A DNA stretch of 64,000 nt. Origin: Flectonema sp. DT1601. Its lineage: Eukaryota > Euglenozoa > Diplonemea > Diplonemida > Diplonemidae. Every line of letters begins with the position of its first letter. Position 1 is the stretch's first letter. The stretch lies in NCBI GenBank assembly GCA_964019425.1, contig OZ025797.1:372001-436000 (forward strand), in the 5' to 3' direction. Of the stretch, positions 19,425 through 29,977 are shown piece after piece. The position numbers and the translations under genes are program-made. The notes beneath the pieces were generated by a model. That model saw nothing but the letters and a program-made list of their open reading frames with translations. It was not told the origin of the DNA and ran no database searches.

Positions 19425-19619
19425 ATTTTACCACCCTTAAAAACATTATTTATTTATCTATTTTATGCCATAAACAAATTATTTCTGTGCACATTTCATC
19501 ACTCGCGGTAGTTTTTTTTTTTTTTTTTTTGACCTCTAATTTGCTGAGCAATAGTTGTTATATTCCTTGGTGATCCATCTATCGATCCCGACACTGTTCC
19601 AGAAACATGAATGAACAAG

Positions 19620-19893
19620 TCAATTCTGTTATAATTCTCTTCGATGGATCTGCATAAGAAGTTGTATTCGACACAGCACTCAATGATATGATAGTCGAAT
19701 CAGAAAAGAAACCTTCAGTGATAATGGTGTTGTGTATTTCAAACTAACTGACGACGTAATAAAACTATCTTGTGAAGTATTGTTGTCATCAGAAAGTGGT
19801 GATGCTCTTCACTTATACGATGCAAGAGATAGCAGTGATTATTTAACAGTTAACGTTTACGTTTCGAATAGGAATAGCGAACCTCTATCTTAG
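19620..19893 (+). pseudogene. possible decayed host gene fragment
   Basis: Short coding-like stretches appear in two frames: VNSVIILFDGSA and EVVFDTALNDMIVESEKK in one, then FSDNGVVYFKLTDDVIKLSCEVLL continuing to VYVSNRNSEPLS and a stop in another. Codon use resembles nearby genes, but there is an in-frame stop and a frame change. I do not recognise the family. It could instead include remote exons of the gene at 20577. Confidence 0.3.
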
Positions 19894-20113
19894 CCAATAT
19901 GGGATGTTCAACTATCATCAGTTTATAATAATAATAATATTGTTTGAAATCATCAACCAGTTCATCTCAGGGGGATTTGGGAACTCCAATTTCGCGTTTC
20001 TTTGAAAAAGTAGAGTGAAATGTGCACAGTCGTAATTTTAATTTATGGCATTAAATAAAATTAAACGGTTAAGTTGACATACTTTGTAATAATTATCATC
20101 TCATACAGTGATG

Positions 20114-20148
20114 CCCCCCCCCCCCCCCCCCCCCCCCCACTCGACGAT
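20114..20148 (+). repeat. 35-base poly(C) tract
   Basis: An uninterrupted run of 35 C followed by ACTCGACGATA. The same downstream motif follows a shorter C run at about 20264-20280, so a small unit is duplicated about 130 bp apart. This is the only long G/C homopolymer in a window full of A/T homopolymers. Confidence 0.85.
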
Positions 20149-20576
20149 ACTTTCTCTGGTAGTTTATTTAAAGCATGCGATTTTGTGTGGACAGAATCCA
20201 GTTATAATGATTCATGTCTAATTTGTTGCGTGTTAACCCCCCTTGATTTATTTATCCAAATCCCCCCCCACTCGACGATATAATAGAACTGATCAGAGAT
20301 GAGTTTATCAACTTAAGCATCCCTAATTGATACTCATGTGTATTTTTTTTTCTTTTTTAATTAGCAAACCAAAAACAATAACCAAAAAAAAAAACTAAAT
20401 CAGGAACAAGTAAAACACTAACTCCTCGACCAAATTGGAAATGTGATGTACTAATTGATGTTTTATTAAAGGAAGTTGAAGAACCTGCCGGTAGAGAGTA
20501 TCAACAGTCGACATCTGCTAAAAAAGACAATCAACTACAAGTACCTGATGCTAATAATCCTACAGAAAAAGAGGGT

Positions 20577-22010
20577 ATGGCAATGCATGCTGCTGATGAA
20601 ACAATTAATCAACAAGATAATAATAATAATAATAATGACAACGATGATGATGATGATGATGATGTCAATAAAAACATGGTTAGACTTAGGCTTCCATCAG
20701 GCGCCGGAGATGTTGAGTATTTTAATGAAAAGAGAAATCAAATAATATCGGAGCTGTCGGATAAATCATCTTCTGAGAATGTTAACTTTCTTATTCAGCT
20801 GATATTAAAACAACGAAAACTAATTGTGGACATTGATTATCAACTTTCTAAAACATATAAAATACAAGAATTCCTTAGATACGATTCCCACAGACCTGCT
20901 CAGGAACGCAAACAAACCGGAGGTCGTTTTTTCGTAGGTCTCGGAAACGGTCCAACCGTTGAAAAGTATTTAAAATTTTCCGGAAAAATCTCAAATAAAC
21001 AAATGTCAAAAAAAGCAACGGATACCTGGCTTAGGAATTTCTGGTCATCAAAACAATTGGCTGATAAAAGAATGCAAGAGAAGAATAGAGTTAGAGTGGA
21101 ATTTCATGAGTTTTTATATGGTTACCTCGTTGCAGCAGCAGGACTTCAGGCAGTCGTTTGTGAAACTGCTTATAATGTTTTAGATTCTTGTAAGAGATAC
21201 CGACATAATCCAGAGTGTGCTCTCTTCCTACAAATCCAGACGAATAAACTTAGTGATGAAGCTTTCTACTACACAAAAGACCTTCTCGCTAAACTTGAAC
21301 ACTGGTTTGTGAAACTTGAGACTACAGAGTTAGCTTCAAAGTCAGAGAAAACAGTAGAAGCGAGACTCTTGAAATCTCAAACTACTGGATTTGTCTCAAA
21401 AAAATACGTCTTTCAAGAATTGCCATCAATATTTCCCTGCAAGACTAGCGATGATTTGTTGAAAATAAAATTGTGTTTCCAGGAGGAGAATCCGGGAAAA
21501 CAGATTTGCTATTCCAAACTATTCGACAGCTCTGGTCAATCAATGTGTATCTCAATAATTCGTGAACAGGTAATAAGAGAGTTACAAGATTATATTAAAG
21601 ATATCCAAGAAGCACTAATAGACGCTTCTGATGACGGCTGTAGTATCGTAGCATTTAGGGCTCAGATGGTATTACAAGAAGTTGATCCGTGTAAGTCATC
21701 AATTGGTGTTGAGAAAATGATGTCTTCTGGTCTCAATGTAACTGAAGATGATTTATCAAAAGATGATATCATGACGGGTTTCGTTAATATTTCTTCATTC
21801 TGTACATCTTTACTAAAAGGGTTTACAACAAGAGCAACAAACCCTGAAGATGTTCAAGGTATGTTATCAAAACGAGGACAGACTAGAACACTCGGACAGG
21901 CTGGAAGACAACGTCTTCGATCAATGCGATCAATGACGTCTCTTCTTCATGAAAAAAGAAACGATTCTCTTCCTTCATTTCCTGACCAACAACTGACTCC
22001 ACGAGGTTAG
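20577..22010 (+). CDS. unrecognised helical protein with Asn/Asp-repeat N-terminus
   Basis: From the ATG at 20577 the product has 477 residues. Asn and Asp homopolymers (from AAT and GAT repeats) occupy about 15-31. A helical protein follows, with GGRFFVGLGNGP near residue 120, then VEFHEFLYGYLVAAAGLQAVVCETAYNVLDSCKRY and CALFLQIQTNKLSDEAF. The Phe-x-x-Tyr-Gly region followed by a Leu/Phe-rich segment recalls helical domains of flagellar proteins, but I cannot name the family. The same frame is open without any Met back to 20382 and reads like protein (TPRPNWKCDVLIDVLLKEVEE). The true start may therefore be in an upstream exon spliced to an acceptor near 20403. The tail is basic and Ser-rich. 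Confidence 0.65.
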   Translation: MAMHAADETINQQDNNNNNNDNDDDDDDDVNKNMVRLRLPSGAGDVEYFNEKRNQIISELSDKSSSENVNFLIQLILKQRKLIVDIDYQLSKTYKIQEFLRYDSHRPAQERKQTGGRFFVGLGNGPTVEKYLKFSGKISNKQMSKKATDTWLRNFWSSKQLADKRMQEKNRVRVEFHEFLYGYLVAAAGLQAVVCETAYNVLDSCKRYRHNPECALFLQIQTNKLSDEAFYYTKDLLAKLEHWFVKLETTELASKSEKTVEARLLKSQTTGFVSKKYVFQELPSIFPCKTSDDLLKIKLCFQEENPGKQICYSKLFDSSGQSMCISIIREQVIRELQDYIKDIQEALIDASDDGCSIVAFRAQMVLQEVDPCKSSIGVEKMMSSGLNVTEDDLSKDDIMTGFVNISSFCTSLLKGFTTRATNPEDVQGMLSKRGQTRTLGQAGRQRLRSMRSMTSLLHEKRNDSLPSFPDQQLTPRG

Positions 22011-23126
22011 TTTATTTGTTGCACTTATTTCAATTTTTGTTATGTTCCCATTGAAACCACAGCTGCATTCCTGCTTGCTTGTGGATCGATGCCTTTTTGC
22101 TCGTAATCTTTAAAATATGTTGTTGTTTAAGTCTTAGTACTACTTTATTTTCATCAGCTGTAAAAAAAAAAAGTAATGTCGTTACCTGTTGTGTCTGTAC
22201 CACTTGCCTATTTTTAAATGCCTTTCTATTACAGCATTCGCCATAAATATAACTCAGCACCACTGGTTGACTACTAAATTGATGTGGTCCTTGCTGAGAA
22301 GGGCAAACACGATAAGTAGGACACGCCTGACACCGCAGTGTCTCCCCTTATTTTCTTCGCTGAGGAGGGTATTGGTAGGGGAAATGGTCCTGAGAATTTT
22401 CTTTAAAGTTTAGCCCGAAACCCAACTATTGTTTGTTTGTTGTCCCTGAAGGATGTTTTGATTGACTTGATTAACAATATTTCCTTTATAACAATAGAAG
22501 ACATACACAAAAAAAAAAAAAATGGTACTTCCTCAAACCGTATTCAAAAGACAAGATGCTTCTACCTGTGTGCAGAAATCTTATCAAGGTACGTAATAGT
22601 GAAGTTCTTTTACAGTGTGTGACTTGATGTGTGACTTAAGGAAAAAAAAAAAAAAAAACACGCACACCTTCACAGACGGTTCTGCAGGGTTGCTGCAGTC
22701 CATATCTGAGGGGTTCCGCAACGGTACTTGCAGTAGAGATGGTTATACGTATGTGGTGTTGCTTTGTACGTCCCGTGATATCCAACTAAGTACTTCGGGG
22801 AAGGAAAAAAAAAAAAAACAGAATGGAAAAAACTCTCAGCTCCGTTTGGACAAAGTAAACAAGCCACTTACACAAGACTTTCTGACAAGTGTCTCTTCAC
22901 CACACTACTACTACTTACACGAGGTGTAGTAATTCTGAAATTTTGAAAACGATTTTCCGAGTGAAGGTTTTCGTTACGATCTTCAATTTAAAATATTATT
23001 TTCATTACATCACCGACTACGATATGAACCTGACGCTTAATGTGAGATCTTTCAGTCTTCTAATTGATAACATTGAAAGAAGAATCTTTTTTTTAATGAT
23101 CATTACCCCACCAGTGACATTGTGAC
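22011..23126. other. intergenic with dispersed repeat
   Basis: No gene is visible. A stretch around 22367-22436 (GGAAATGGTCC ... TTTAGCCCGAAACCCAACTA) recurs at about 33195-33258 with small differences, and a weaker match lies near 10510-10540. This marks an old dispersed repeat. Poly(A) runs occur near 22510, 22640 and 22805. Confidence 0.5.
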
Positions 23127-25337
23127 ATGGCTGACGACTGGAAGAAGACGTTCGCGTCTCCTCCAGGAGAGGGGTACGTTGGGTATTTTGTTGTGGAAGA
23201 GGGCGACAACATCGGAGAGCATTTAGGAGCGAAGTACCCATTTGGAATGGGAGTTTGGGGTATCGGAAGGGCAAAGGGAATGGCAATTCGATTTAAGGGA
23301 AAGATGGGAATATCTGAACACCACGCAGACTTAGAAGTTACTAAAAGTGGTATTAACTTAGTTGATAAGAAGAGTAGAAATGGTACTTTTATGTACGATC
23401 CTAAATCAGAAGAACCTGAGACGGCAGACGCAACAAAATTACTACCTGGTCGTCAATATCCACTTATTGATGGTGCTGTTGTTAATTTTGGAAGATTTAC
23501 TCTCTCATTACATCTCTACCCACAGCAACCAATTGTATCACAAAGTATTGAGGTTCCTGAACCTTCTGATGTAGTCGCAAAACAATTATTAGCATCTGAT
23601 GACGAAGACGAGCTGGAAGATGAAAGAGCGCAATCACCAGAAAGTTGTGACATCCCTCCTCCTCCAGTATCACGTGCTGCAAAAGCTAAAGCAATAATGG
23701 AAAAACAAAATAAAGAACAACAACATCAAACATCTAATACCAAGGATACATTAAACGACGCTTCAGATGATGAACCTCCCCCTCCAGTAAACAGAGCAGC
23801 GAAAATGGCTGCTATTCAAAAGAAGAAAAATGAAAATACCGCAGCAGATGATGATGAGGATGATGCTCCTCCTCCTAAAAGAGAATCGAAATCTCATCTT
23901 CCGAAATTTGAACCGTCTACTCTGGTGACAGAACCTTCTGAAGGATCACTAACAAGTATTAGTTCTCCTAAAGGAGGTACAGAAATAGTAAACACTTCTG
24001 GTGATACTTCTGATGAAGAACCTCCTCCACCTCGTATGCCTAGTAAGAGACCTCCATCACTTTCTGAACAAGTGAAGACACCATCAATCTTATCATCTGA
24101 TGTCGTCAAACATTCTTCGAAAGAACCTTCACTCGAAGTTGAAGAAGAAGACAAACCTGTTCCAAAGAAATCTAGAGGTGACATCTTAAAGGAAAAAATG
24201 GCAAGAAGACAAGATCCAGTTAGCAATACGGAATCTGAAGCAAAAGAAGAGGCTGACGATGAATCGAAACGGGAAGAAGTTGCTGGCAAACCGGAAAAAG
24301 AAATGCAACTTGACAAACCTGCTGAAGATGAGCCAAAGCAAAAGAAGAAATCGAAATCGGGTGATTCATGTGAAGAACCGACTGATATTAAAAAAGCAAA
24401 GACAGAAGAACCAGCACACACTCCAGCAAACACTAAGTCAAACCCAACCAAAGCAGAAGACTCTGAAGAGTCCTTGCAACAACCAGCTTCGATCAAAGCC
24501 GTAGGCAAAAAATCACCTGCGAAGTTCAAAAAACCGTCAAGCAGCGAAAGCGAGAATGAGCCCCCGAGAAACGTTGCAAAGAAGAAATTCTCTAAAAAAA
24601 AAAAACCAACAAGCGATTCTGACTCGGAGCAACCAGTATCCAAGAAAACTGATAAGAAAGTTGCGAAGAAACCTTCAAAAAGTCAACCAGAAAGTGATTC
24701 TGACAGCTCCGGGTCGAAGCGACCAGCACCTAAGAAAACCAATAAGAAGAAAGCTACAAAGAAACCTTCAAAAAGTCAACCAGAAAGTGATTCTGACAGC
24801 TCAGAACCAGAGAAGCCTAAAAAAGCAACGAAGAAGAAAGCTGCTAAGAAACCAGCGAAGAAGAAGGTTGCAAAACCTGCAAGTGACTCGGACTCATCTG
24901 AACCACAGAAACCTGCAAAGAAGAAACAAAAGAGACCTACAGACACTGATGACAGTGATTCTCATGAGAATACGAAGAAAAAAACTAAACCAGATGACAG
25001 TGACAGTGACAGTGACTCCTCTTCTTCGTCAAGCCGAGTAATAAGAGGACGTAAGAAAGTTGTAAAAAAGAAACCGACATCATCAGCAACTTGGTTCTTT
25101 ATGTCTGACCTCCGTAAAAAAAAAGGAGGAATTCCAAAGAAGGATGAAAAATCTGCCTGGACTGCATATTCAAAGTCTGATTCAAAAACAATTGAAACAG
25201 CATTCGTCAACAAGAAGAAGAAGGTTAACTTAAAAGCTGGTGACAATGAATACTACATTGTATTTGAAGACTTAATTCAGTATCGCAAGGATGATGATAA
25301 CTTACAGAGGCCAGTCATGCGTAGTGATCCTGCGTAG
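23127..25337 (+). CDS. FHA and WWE domain nuclear protein
   Basis: 736 residues. An FHA domain lies at about 40-130: a GIGRAKG strand, ISEHHADLEV, the conserved DKKSRNGTFMYD loop, and a final VNFGRFTLSLHLY. FHA domains bind phosphothreonine. The middle (140-640) is a disordered run of Ser/Asp/Glu casein-kinase-2-like sites, PPPP patches followed by R-A-A-K, and Lys-Lys repeats with NLS character. Part of it is tandemly repeated (KKPSKSQPESDSDSS twice). Residues about 655-730 fit a WWE domain (TWFFMSDLRKK, SAWTAYSKSDSKTIETAF, EYYIVFEDLIQYR, then RPVMR). WWE domains bind iso-ADP-ribose in PARP- and ubiquitin-ligase-linked proteins. I infer a nuclear DNA-damage or ADP-ribose reader. The ATG follows a candidate AG at 23113-23114. 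Confidence 0.8.
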   Translation: MADDWKKTFASPPGEGYVGYFVVEEGDNIGEHLGAKYPFGMGVWGIGRAKGMAIRFKGKMGISEHHADLEVTKSGINLVDKKSRNGTFMYDPKSEEPETADATKLLPGRQYPLIDGAVVNFGRFTLSLHLYPQQPIVSQSIEVPEPSDVVAKQLLASDDEDELEDERAQSPESCDIPPPPVSRAAKAKAIMEKQNKEQQHQTSNTKDTLNDASDDEPPPPVNRAAKMAAIQKKKNENTAADDDEDDAPPPKRESKSHLPKFEPSTLVTEPSEGSLTSISSPKGGTEIVNTSGDTSDEEPPPPRMPSKRPPSLSEQVKTPSILSSDVVKHSSKEPSLEVEEEDKPVPKKSRGDILKEKMARRQDPVSNTESEAKEEADDESKREEVAGKPEKEMQLDKPAEDEPKQKKKSKSGDSCEEPTDIKKAKTEEPAHTPANTKSNPTKAEDSEESLQQPASIKAVGKKSPAKFKKPSSSESENEPPRNVAKKKFSKKKKPTSDSDSEQPVSKKTDKKVAKKPSKSQPESDSDSSGSKRPAPKKTNKKKATKKPSKSQPESDSDSSEPEKPKKATKKKAAKKPAKKKVAKPASDSDSSEPQKPAKKKQKRPTDTDDSDSHENTKKKTKPDDSDSDSDSSSSSSRVIRGRKKVVKKKPTSSATWFFMSDLRKKKGGIPKKDEKSAWTAYSKSDSKTIETAFVNKKKKVNLKAGDNEYYIVFEDLIQYRKDDDNLQRPVMRSDPA

Positions 25338-25877
25338 TGATCTTTTATTTATTTATTTTAAATGTTAAAAAGACTGGTTGTAATGATATGAAACTCCAGT
25401 CAACTCAAGAAAGAGTAACAAAAAAAAAAACTATGAAAAAGAAAAACTTGTTATCTTGTCTTCTGTGTAACAAAAGATTTCTACCCAATTAGTGATTGTA
25501 AGATTCTTGTTAGTTTTGCTTTTTATTTTTTATAACTGAAAACGAACAAAATATGAATAAACTGCTGACATCTTTTTTTTAATTTCTTTTTTTTATTGTT
25601 GTTCATGCAGCTGTCACACTGATTGGTGTTCCCTACCCTTAGCCTATTTGTATCGTTTCCTGCGATTGCTGTTTTTATTGTTCAACAAGTAAACCTATTT
25701 GTAATACTGAATGGAAATGGATTAATAAGATTAACAAGTATTTATTTCTTCAATCAAGGAAACAACAAAACAACAAAGAAGAAATTGTAGCATGCGACTT
25801 GTAGTTATTTCATATCAATTTTATTTTCTTTTGTTGTGTAGGTGATTACAACTCCGAAAAGTAATTAAGAAAATAAA

Positions 25878-27596
25878 ATGCGACCTCTGCTTTGGTTATT
25901 AGTATTCGCATCACTGATCTCTTCCTCAAATGCAGTTCAGATTGAGACTAGAGTTTTTACTGCGGAGTTTTCAGCGAGTGATGAAAACTTTAATATGTAT
26001 GTTGAGCTTCAGAACAGTGGGGACGTAATCTTTGCGGGATTGACTGGCCAAGTCTTCGGAACACGCGATTCAACTGTGACAGTGAGCACTGACCCATCAC
26101 TGCTTTCACCGTCGATAAACCCGCTTCAAATAAGTAGAATTCTTATTCGGCCTACTCTCGAGGGTCGCTCAGAAGACGGTGACGGACTAACTATTCGTAG
26201 TACAATAGAACTATTAACACCAGGTGTGAGACAAGGTAGAATTCCATTCACATGTTATTACCACAATCAGGGAGTACTGAATCCTGCAGTACTTCCAACT
26301 GTTATCATTGACTACTTCCATTCAGCAACTGATTCATTTGCTGAATGTTTTTCTCCATACACAATAACGGAAACTGCATCATTAACTGTAACGAAATCCT
26401 TAACTGTTCCACTTGATTATGCCCTTCCAGAGTTTGCTGTTGACGAAGGCTCAGCACTCGAAGGGTCGCAGTCGGAACCTGCGGTCGCTTCCTTCGCTGA
26501 TGGCGGAGTTGTTGTTTGTTGGACTTCTCAAAATCATGAGTTAATGAGAAGATATGAATTTAATATATTTTGCTTAATGTTTGATGTGACAGGAGCAGAG
26601 CAAGGATCTAAATTTCAAATTAACTCCAACACTTTGGGAACACAGCAGTCTCCTTCAGTAGCTGTCCTTCAAGGGAATTCTATTGTTGTTGTATGGAACA
26701 GTGACCACCTGTCGGGTCACAACGTTATTTCTCGTCAGTTTGACAACGGAGTTGCGAATGCTGAAGGAGAAGTGATTCACAGTGCCCATCTCGCTTCAGG
26801 AAAGAAGACATTGCCTGATGTCGCCAGCATCCCTTCAACTAATTATTTTGTTATCTGTTGGCAATCTTTTGGCAGTGACGGTTCATATTTCGGAGTTTAT
26901 GCTGTTCGTCATTCTGTAGGTGAGAGTAGCGTTCCGTTTCTGGTAAACACCGCGACGCAGTGGGATCAGACGGATGCAAAGGTTGCTTGCTTCACTGACG
27001 GTGGGTATGTAATTACTTGGGGGAGTTATACTACTGGCACTGCTAGTGACATATTCATGAAGAGATACAACGCATTGGATGTTGCTCAAACTCCTTCGGA
27101 TGAAAAGGTAAACTCGGATGACGCGAATACCGAACGTGCTCCAGCGATTGCGAGATTCTCTGACAACACATTCATGATTGTGTGGGTTAGGATTACTACT
27201 ACTGATTCGACATTATGGGCAGCAACATTTGATGCAACAGGTTCTCAGGTTGTAACTGAATTCCGTGTTGACACCGATGTCGGTCTTCGAGTTCGCAACT
27301 GTGACATCGTAACTTTGAATGATGACACAGTTCTTATTACTTGGGGAGCATCAAACGCTGCTGGTACTAGTTTCGGAACATATGCTCGTCGCTTCACTCG
27401 AATTGTTAGTGTTTTGCCTGCGGAATACCAGAATCAGTTTCTTATTAATGAAAACACTGCAGGAGAGAAACTAAAACCCAAAGTTGAGAAGTTTGGTCCT
27501 TGGGGATTCTTCATCACGTGGCAAACTACTGATCCGAATTCTGAAAGTGACGTTACTGGAAAATGGTACCCCGAATATAAACCAATTCTTTTTTAG
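25878..27596 (+). CDS. secreted seven-bladed propeller protein, copy 1
   Basis: 572 residues. A signal peptide (MRPLLWLLVFASLISSSNA) leads a variable N-terminal beta-rich module (about 20-165), a short Thr/Ser linker (TASLTVTKSLTV), and a propeller-like domain with seven repeats ending in aromatic-Trp strands: ADGGVVVCW, QGNSIVVVW, STNYFVICW, TDGGYVITW, SDNTFMIVW, NDDTVLITW, GPWGFFITW. Similar dG-fvv-W repeats occur in bacterial secreted proteins. I infer a cell-surface or secreted binding protein; ligand unknown. The signal peptide and propeller are almost identical to copies 2 and 3, while the N-terminal module is clearly different. A trans-splice acceptor after a T-rich tract is at 25840-25841. 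Confidence 0.75.
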   Translation: MRPLLWLLVFASLISSSNAVQIETRVFTAEFSASDENFNMYVELQNSGDVIFAGLTGQVFGTRDSTVTVSTDPSLLSPSINPLQISRILIRPTLEGRSEDGDGLTIRSTIELLTPGVRQGRIPFTCYYHNQGVLNPAVLPTVIIDYFHSATDSFAECFSPYTITETASLTVTKSLTVPLDYALPEFAVDEGSALEGSQSEPAVASFADGGVVVCWTSQNHELMRRYEFNIFCLMFDVTGAEQGSKFQINSNTLGTQQSPSVAVLQGNSIVVVWNSDHLSGHNVISRQFDNGVANAEGEVIHSAHLASGKKTLPDVASIPSTNYFVICWQSFGSDGSYFGVYAVRHSVGESSVPFLVNTATQWDQTDAKVACFTDGGYVITWGSYTTGTASDIFMKRYNALDVAQTPSDEKVNSDDANTERAPAIARFSDNTFMIVWVRITTTDSTLWAATFDATGSQVVTEFRVDTDVGLRVRNCDIVTLNDDTVLITWGASNAAGTSFGTYARRFTRIVSVLPAEYQNQFLINENTAGEKLKPKVEKFGPWGFFITWQTTDPNSESDVTGKWYPEYKPILF

Positions 27597-28651
27597 TTTC
27601 TTTTTTCAATTTATTTCTTATTGATTTTCAAGAACATAATTGAAACGAGGAGTCATTCATTCAGTTATCTCAAGGCGAATAGTGTTTTTATAATGGTGGT
27701 TAAGATTTTTTCTTTTTTTTGAATTCTTTTTTTCCCCCCAACTGTATAAAGTCGACCACCTTTTATGCTATTGAGTAAACTAGCTGGATTTGCCTCTTGA
27801 CGGATATCCTAGAGAACTGTACTTTAAGGTCTGTTTCAGTTCTACTTGCGCTGCTTCCCATGTTCCCCTTACCTCTGCTTAGTATTATTTTTTGTTGCTG
27901 TTGTTGTTGTTGTTGTTGTTGTTGTTTTTCTGGGTGATGCTTTCACTTGATTAATCTCTCTTTTTATATTGTAAGAAAACTTGTCTTTTGTTTGCAATGT
28001 AAAAAAAAAAAAAACGAGAAATAATAAAACGAGTGTGTCGCTTAAGCATCTTCAATTTGCGATGCTTGTTATTAAAGTTGAGAGTAAGTGTAAATTTGTT
28101 TTCGTTGTTGTTTTCGCTTCGGCTGATACTACATTGCTGAGAAAACTACTATTTTATTTTGTGGTATAACCCCTACCAACAATCGATTTTTTTTTTTCTT
28201 TGCGAAAAGTAAAGAATCCTTTAGACAAATACAAATATCTTTTTTTTCGATATTAATTTTGTTTTATAAATACCTAAAATTGTTACTGTTTTTACATAAT
28301 CGAAATATCAACTTCCCCCTCTGCCCTTGTGACAGTACTTTTATTGTTTTCCGTATTCTTCCCAGATAGATCTTTTCATATCTTATCAAATTACCCCCCA
28401 GTCCAATTAATATAATTGTTAAGGAATTATTTATTTATTGACAAACTATGATGAAATCAACTCTCTGCTGTAATCCATTGTGCCCTGGTTTTGGTTTCTC
28501 AAGGCTCGCGGTCGATTCCGTACTGCACTGAATGACAAGACATTCTTTTACGATATTTGCAGAGTGTTTAACTTTAGTCAGCTGCGTCATAAATTACTAA
28601 TTGTTTATATTTATTAACTTTTCATGCAATGCAACCTCAAATAAAGTATCA
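27597..28651. other. intergenic; 3' flank of propeller copy 1 and a dispersed repeat
   Basis: The first 70 bases match the 3' flanks of copies 2 and 3, then homology stops near 27664. A (TTG)n microsatellite lies near 27893-27926. From about 28435 to 28640 runs a dispersed repeat (marker ATTCCGTACTGCACTGAATGA) that recurs near 38550 and 55540. No gene seen. Confidence 0.5.
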
Positions 28652-28963
28652 GTTCACCATGGGTTCACCATGGGTTCACTATGGGTTCACCATGGGTTCA
28701 CCATGGGTTCACTATGGGTTCACCATGGGTTCACCATGGGTTCACCATGGGTTCACCATGGGTTCACCATGGGTTCACCATGGGTTCACCATGGGTTCAC
28801 CATGGGTTCACTATGGGTTCACCATGGGTTCACCATGGGTTCACCATGGGTTCACCATGGGTTCACCATGGGTTCACTATGGGTTCACCATGGGTTCACC
28901 ATGGGTTCACCATGGGTTCACCATGGGTTCACCATGGGTTCACCATGGGTTCACCATGGGTTA
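28652..28963 (+). repeat. 11-bp minisatellite (GGGTTCACCAT)n
   Basis: About 28 head-to-tail units of GGGTTCACCAT. A C-to-T variant (CACTAT) occurs at 28680, 28713, 28812 and 28878, that is at spacings of 33, 99 and 66, all multiples of three units. Because 11 is not a multiple of 3, all three + frames read the same open 11-residue repeat (HHGFTMGSPWV type). It lies inside a gene-free region and has no splice or start context, so I do not call it coding. Confidence 0.95.
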
Positions 28964-29977
28964 ACTGAGTTACCTCAACAGTGTTGGTGGGAGTATGGAT
29001 TACTCTCGAAAAAGGTGTTGTTGAAATCTTTTTCTTTCTTTTCTCGTCCCTTATAATTCTTTGGCAGTGAAAGCTTCACGTCACAAGATAGAGCTTAATG
29101 TAAGTGTTGCTGCAGTTGGTAGTTTCTGTTTTAGTGTCGTACGGCTGGTGCGGCTTTTCCGTTTCCTTTCCCTTCAGTTTCACGGACTGGTGCGATATGT
29201 CTCGATAAAAGTTTAGTTCTGTTCTTCTTTAACCTTTGTACTGTGGGGGTTCCCCCACTTGTGCGTGCTACGAACTTTGTTTAATATGATCCAATTCGTG
29301 CAGTTGTATTTTACAAATTCAAACATTCAACCCTACGTGTATGTTACGTTCCGGTAAATGATATCTTTTTTCGCCACAAGGCGTGGGACGTTTAACCTGT
29401 AGCACGTGGCCTTTCCGAATCCCCTTTCTCGACATTTATGGGATTTTATCGATACCAACTGTTGGTATTTACAATCTAGTAACCAGGTTTGGCCGAACCT
29501 ATTTTAGTTTTAGCCAGTTCGGGTTCCTTAATATTGATTACAATATCAAGTTGCTCTTCCTTTTTATTTTCTAATTTTTTTTTTATTCGGTCTTGCAGAC
29601 GTGATGTGGTGTTCTTCACTGAGTGGTCATCACGAACTTTTCAAAAAAAAAAAAAAAAAAGAACTTTCTACCAGTTTTTTTTGAGAAAGAAGAAATTAGT
29701 TTGGATTGCTTTCACGCAAAGAGACTAACCCAGTCGCTCCACCAGGTCCTCGGGTATTCCTTGTTGCTGCACGTCGAGACAACGATCGAGAGAAATTATT
29801 TCGCATTCGTGTATTTTAGAATTCTGAGAGTCTAAGAACAGAGTTTCCATTTTATATTACGAAAAAAAAAAAAAAAAAAACAGCAACCAGCAAACAAAAA
29901 ACAAAAATGATTAAATCATATGAGTCTCACCGAAAGTCAGACTAAACAATTAGTCTAGACTCATCGTTTAGTTTGCC
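28964..29977. other. intergenic, no gene seen
   Basis: Homopolymers near 29572, 29642 and 29864. No frame has coding character and no domain is recognisable. Confidence 0.45.

Noticed and set aside
28652-28963. CRISPR-like array
   Set aside because: Units are contiguous with no spacers, and the genome is eukaryotic.
28601-29056. 151-residue His-Gly-Phe-Thr-Met-Gly-Ser repeat protein
   Set aside because: All three + frames of the 11-bp minisatellite are open by arithmetic. There is no start context and no non-repeat domain.
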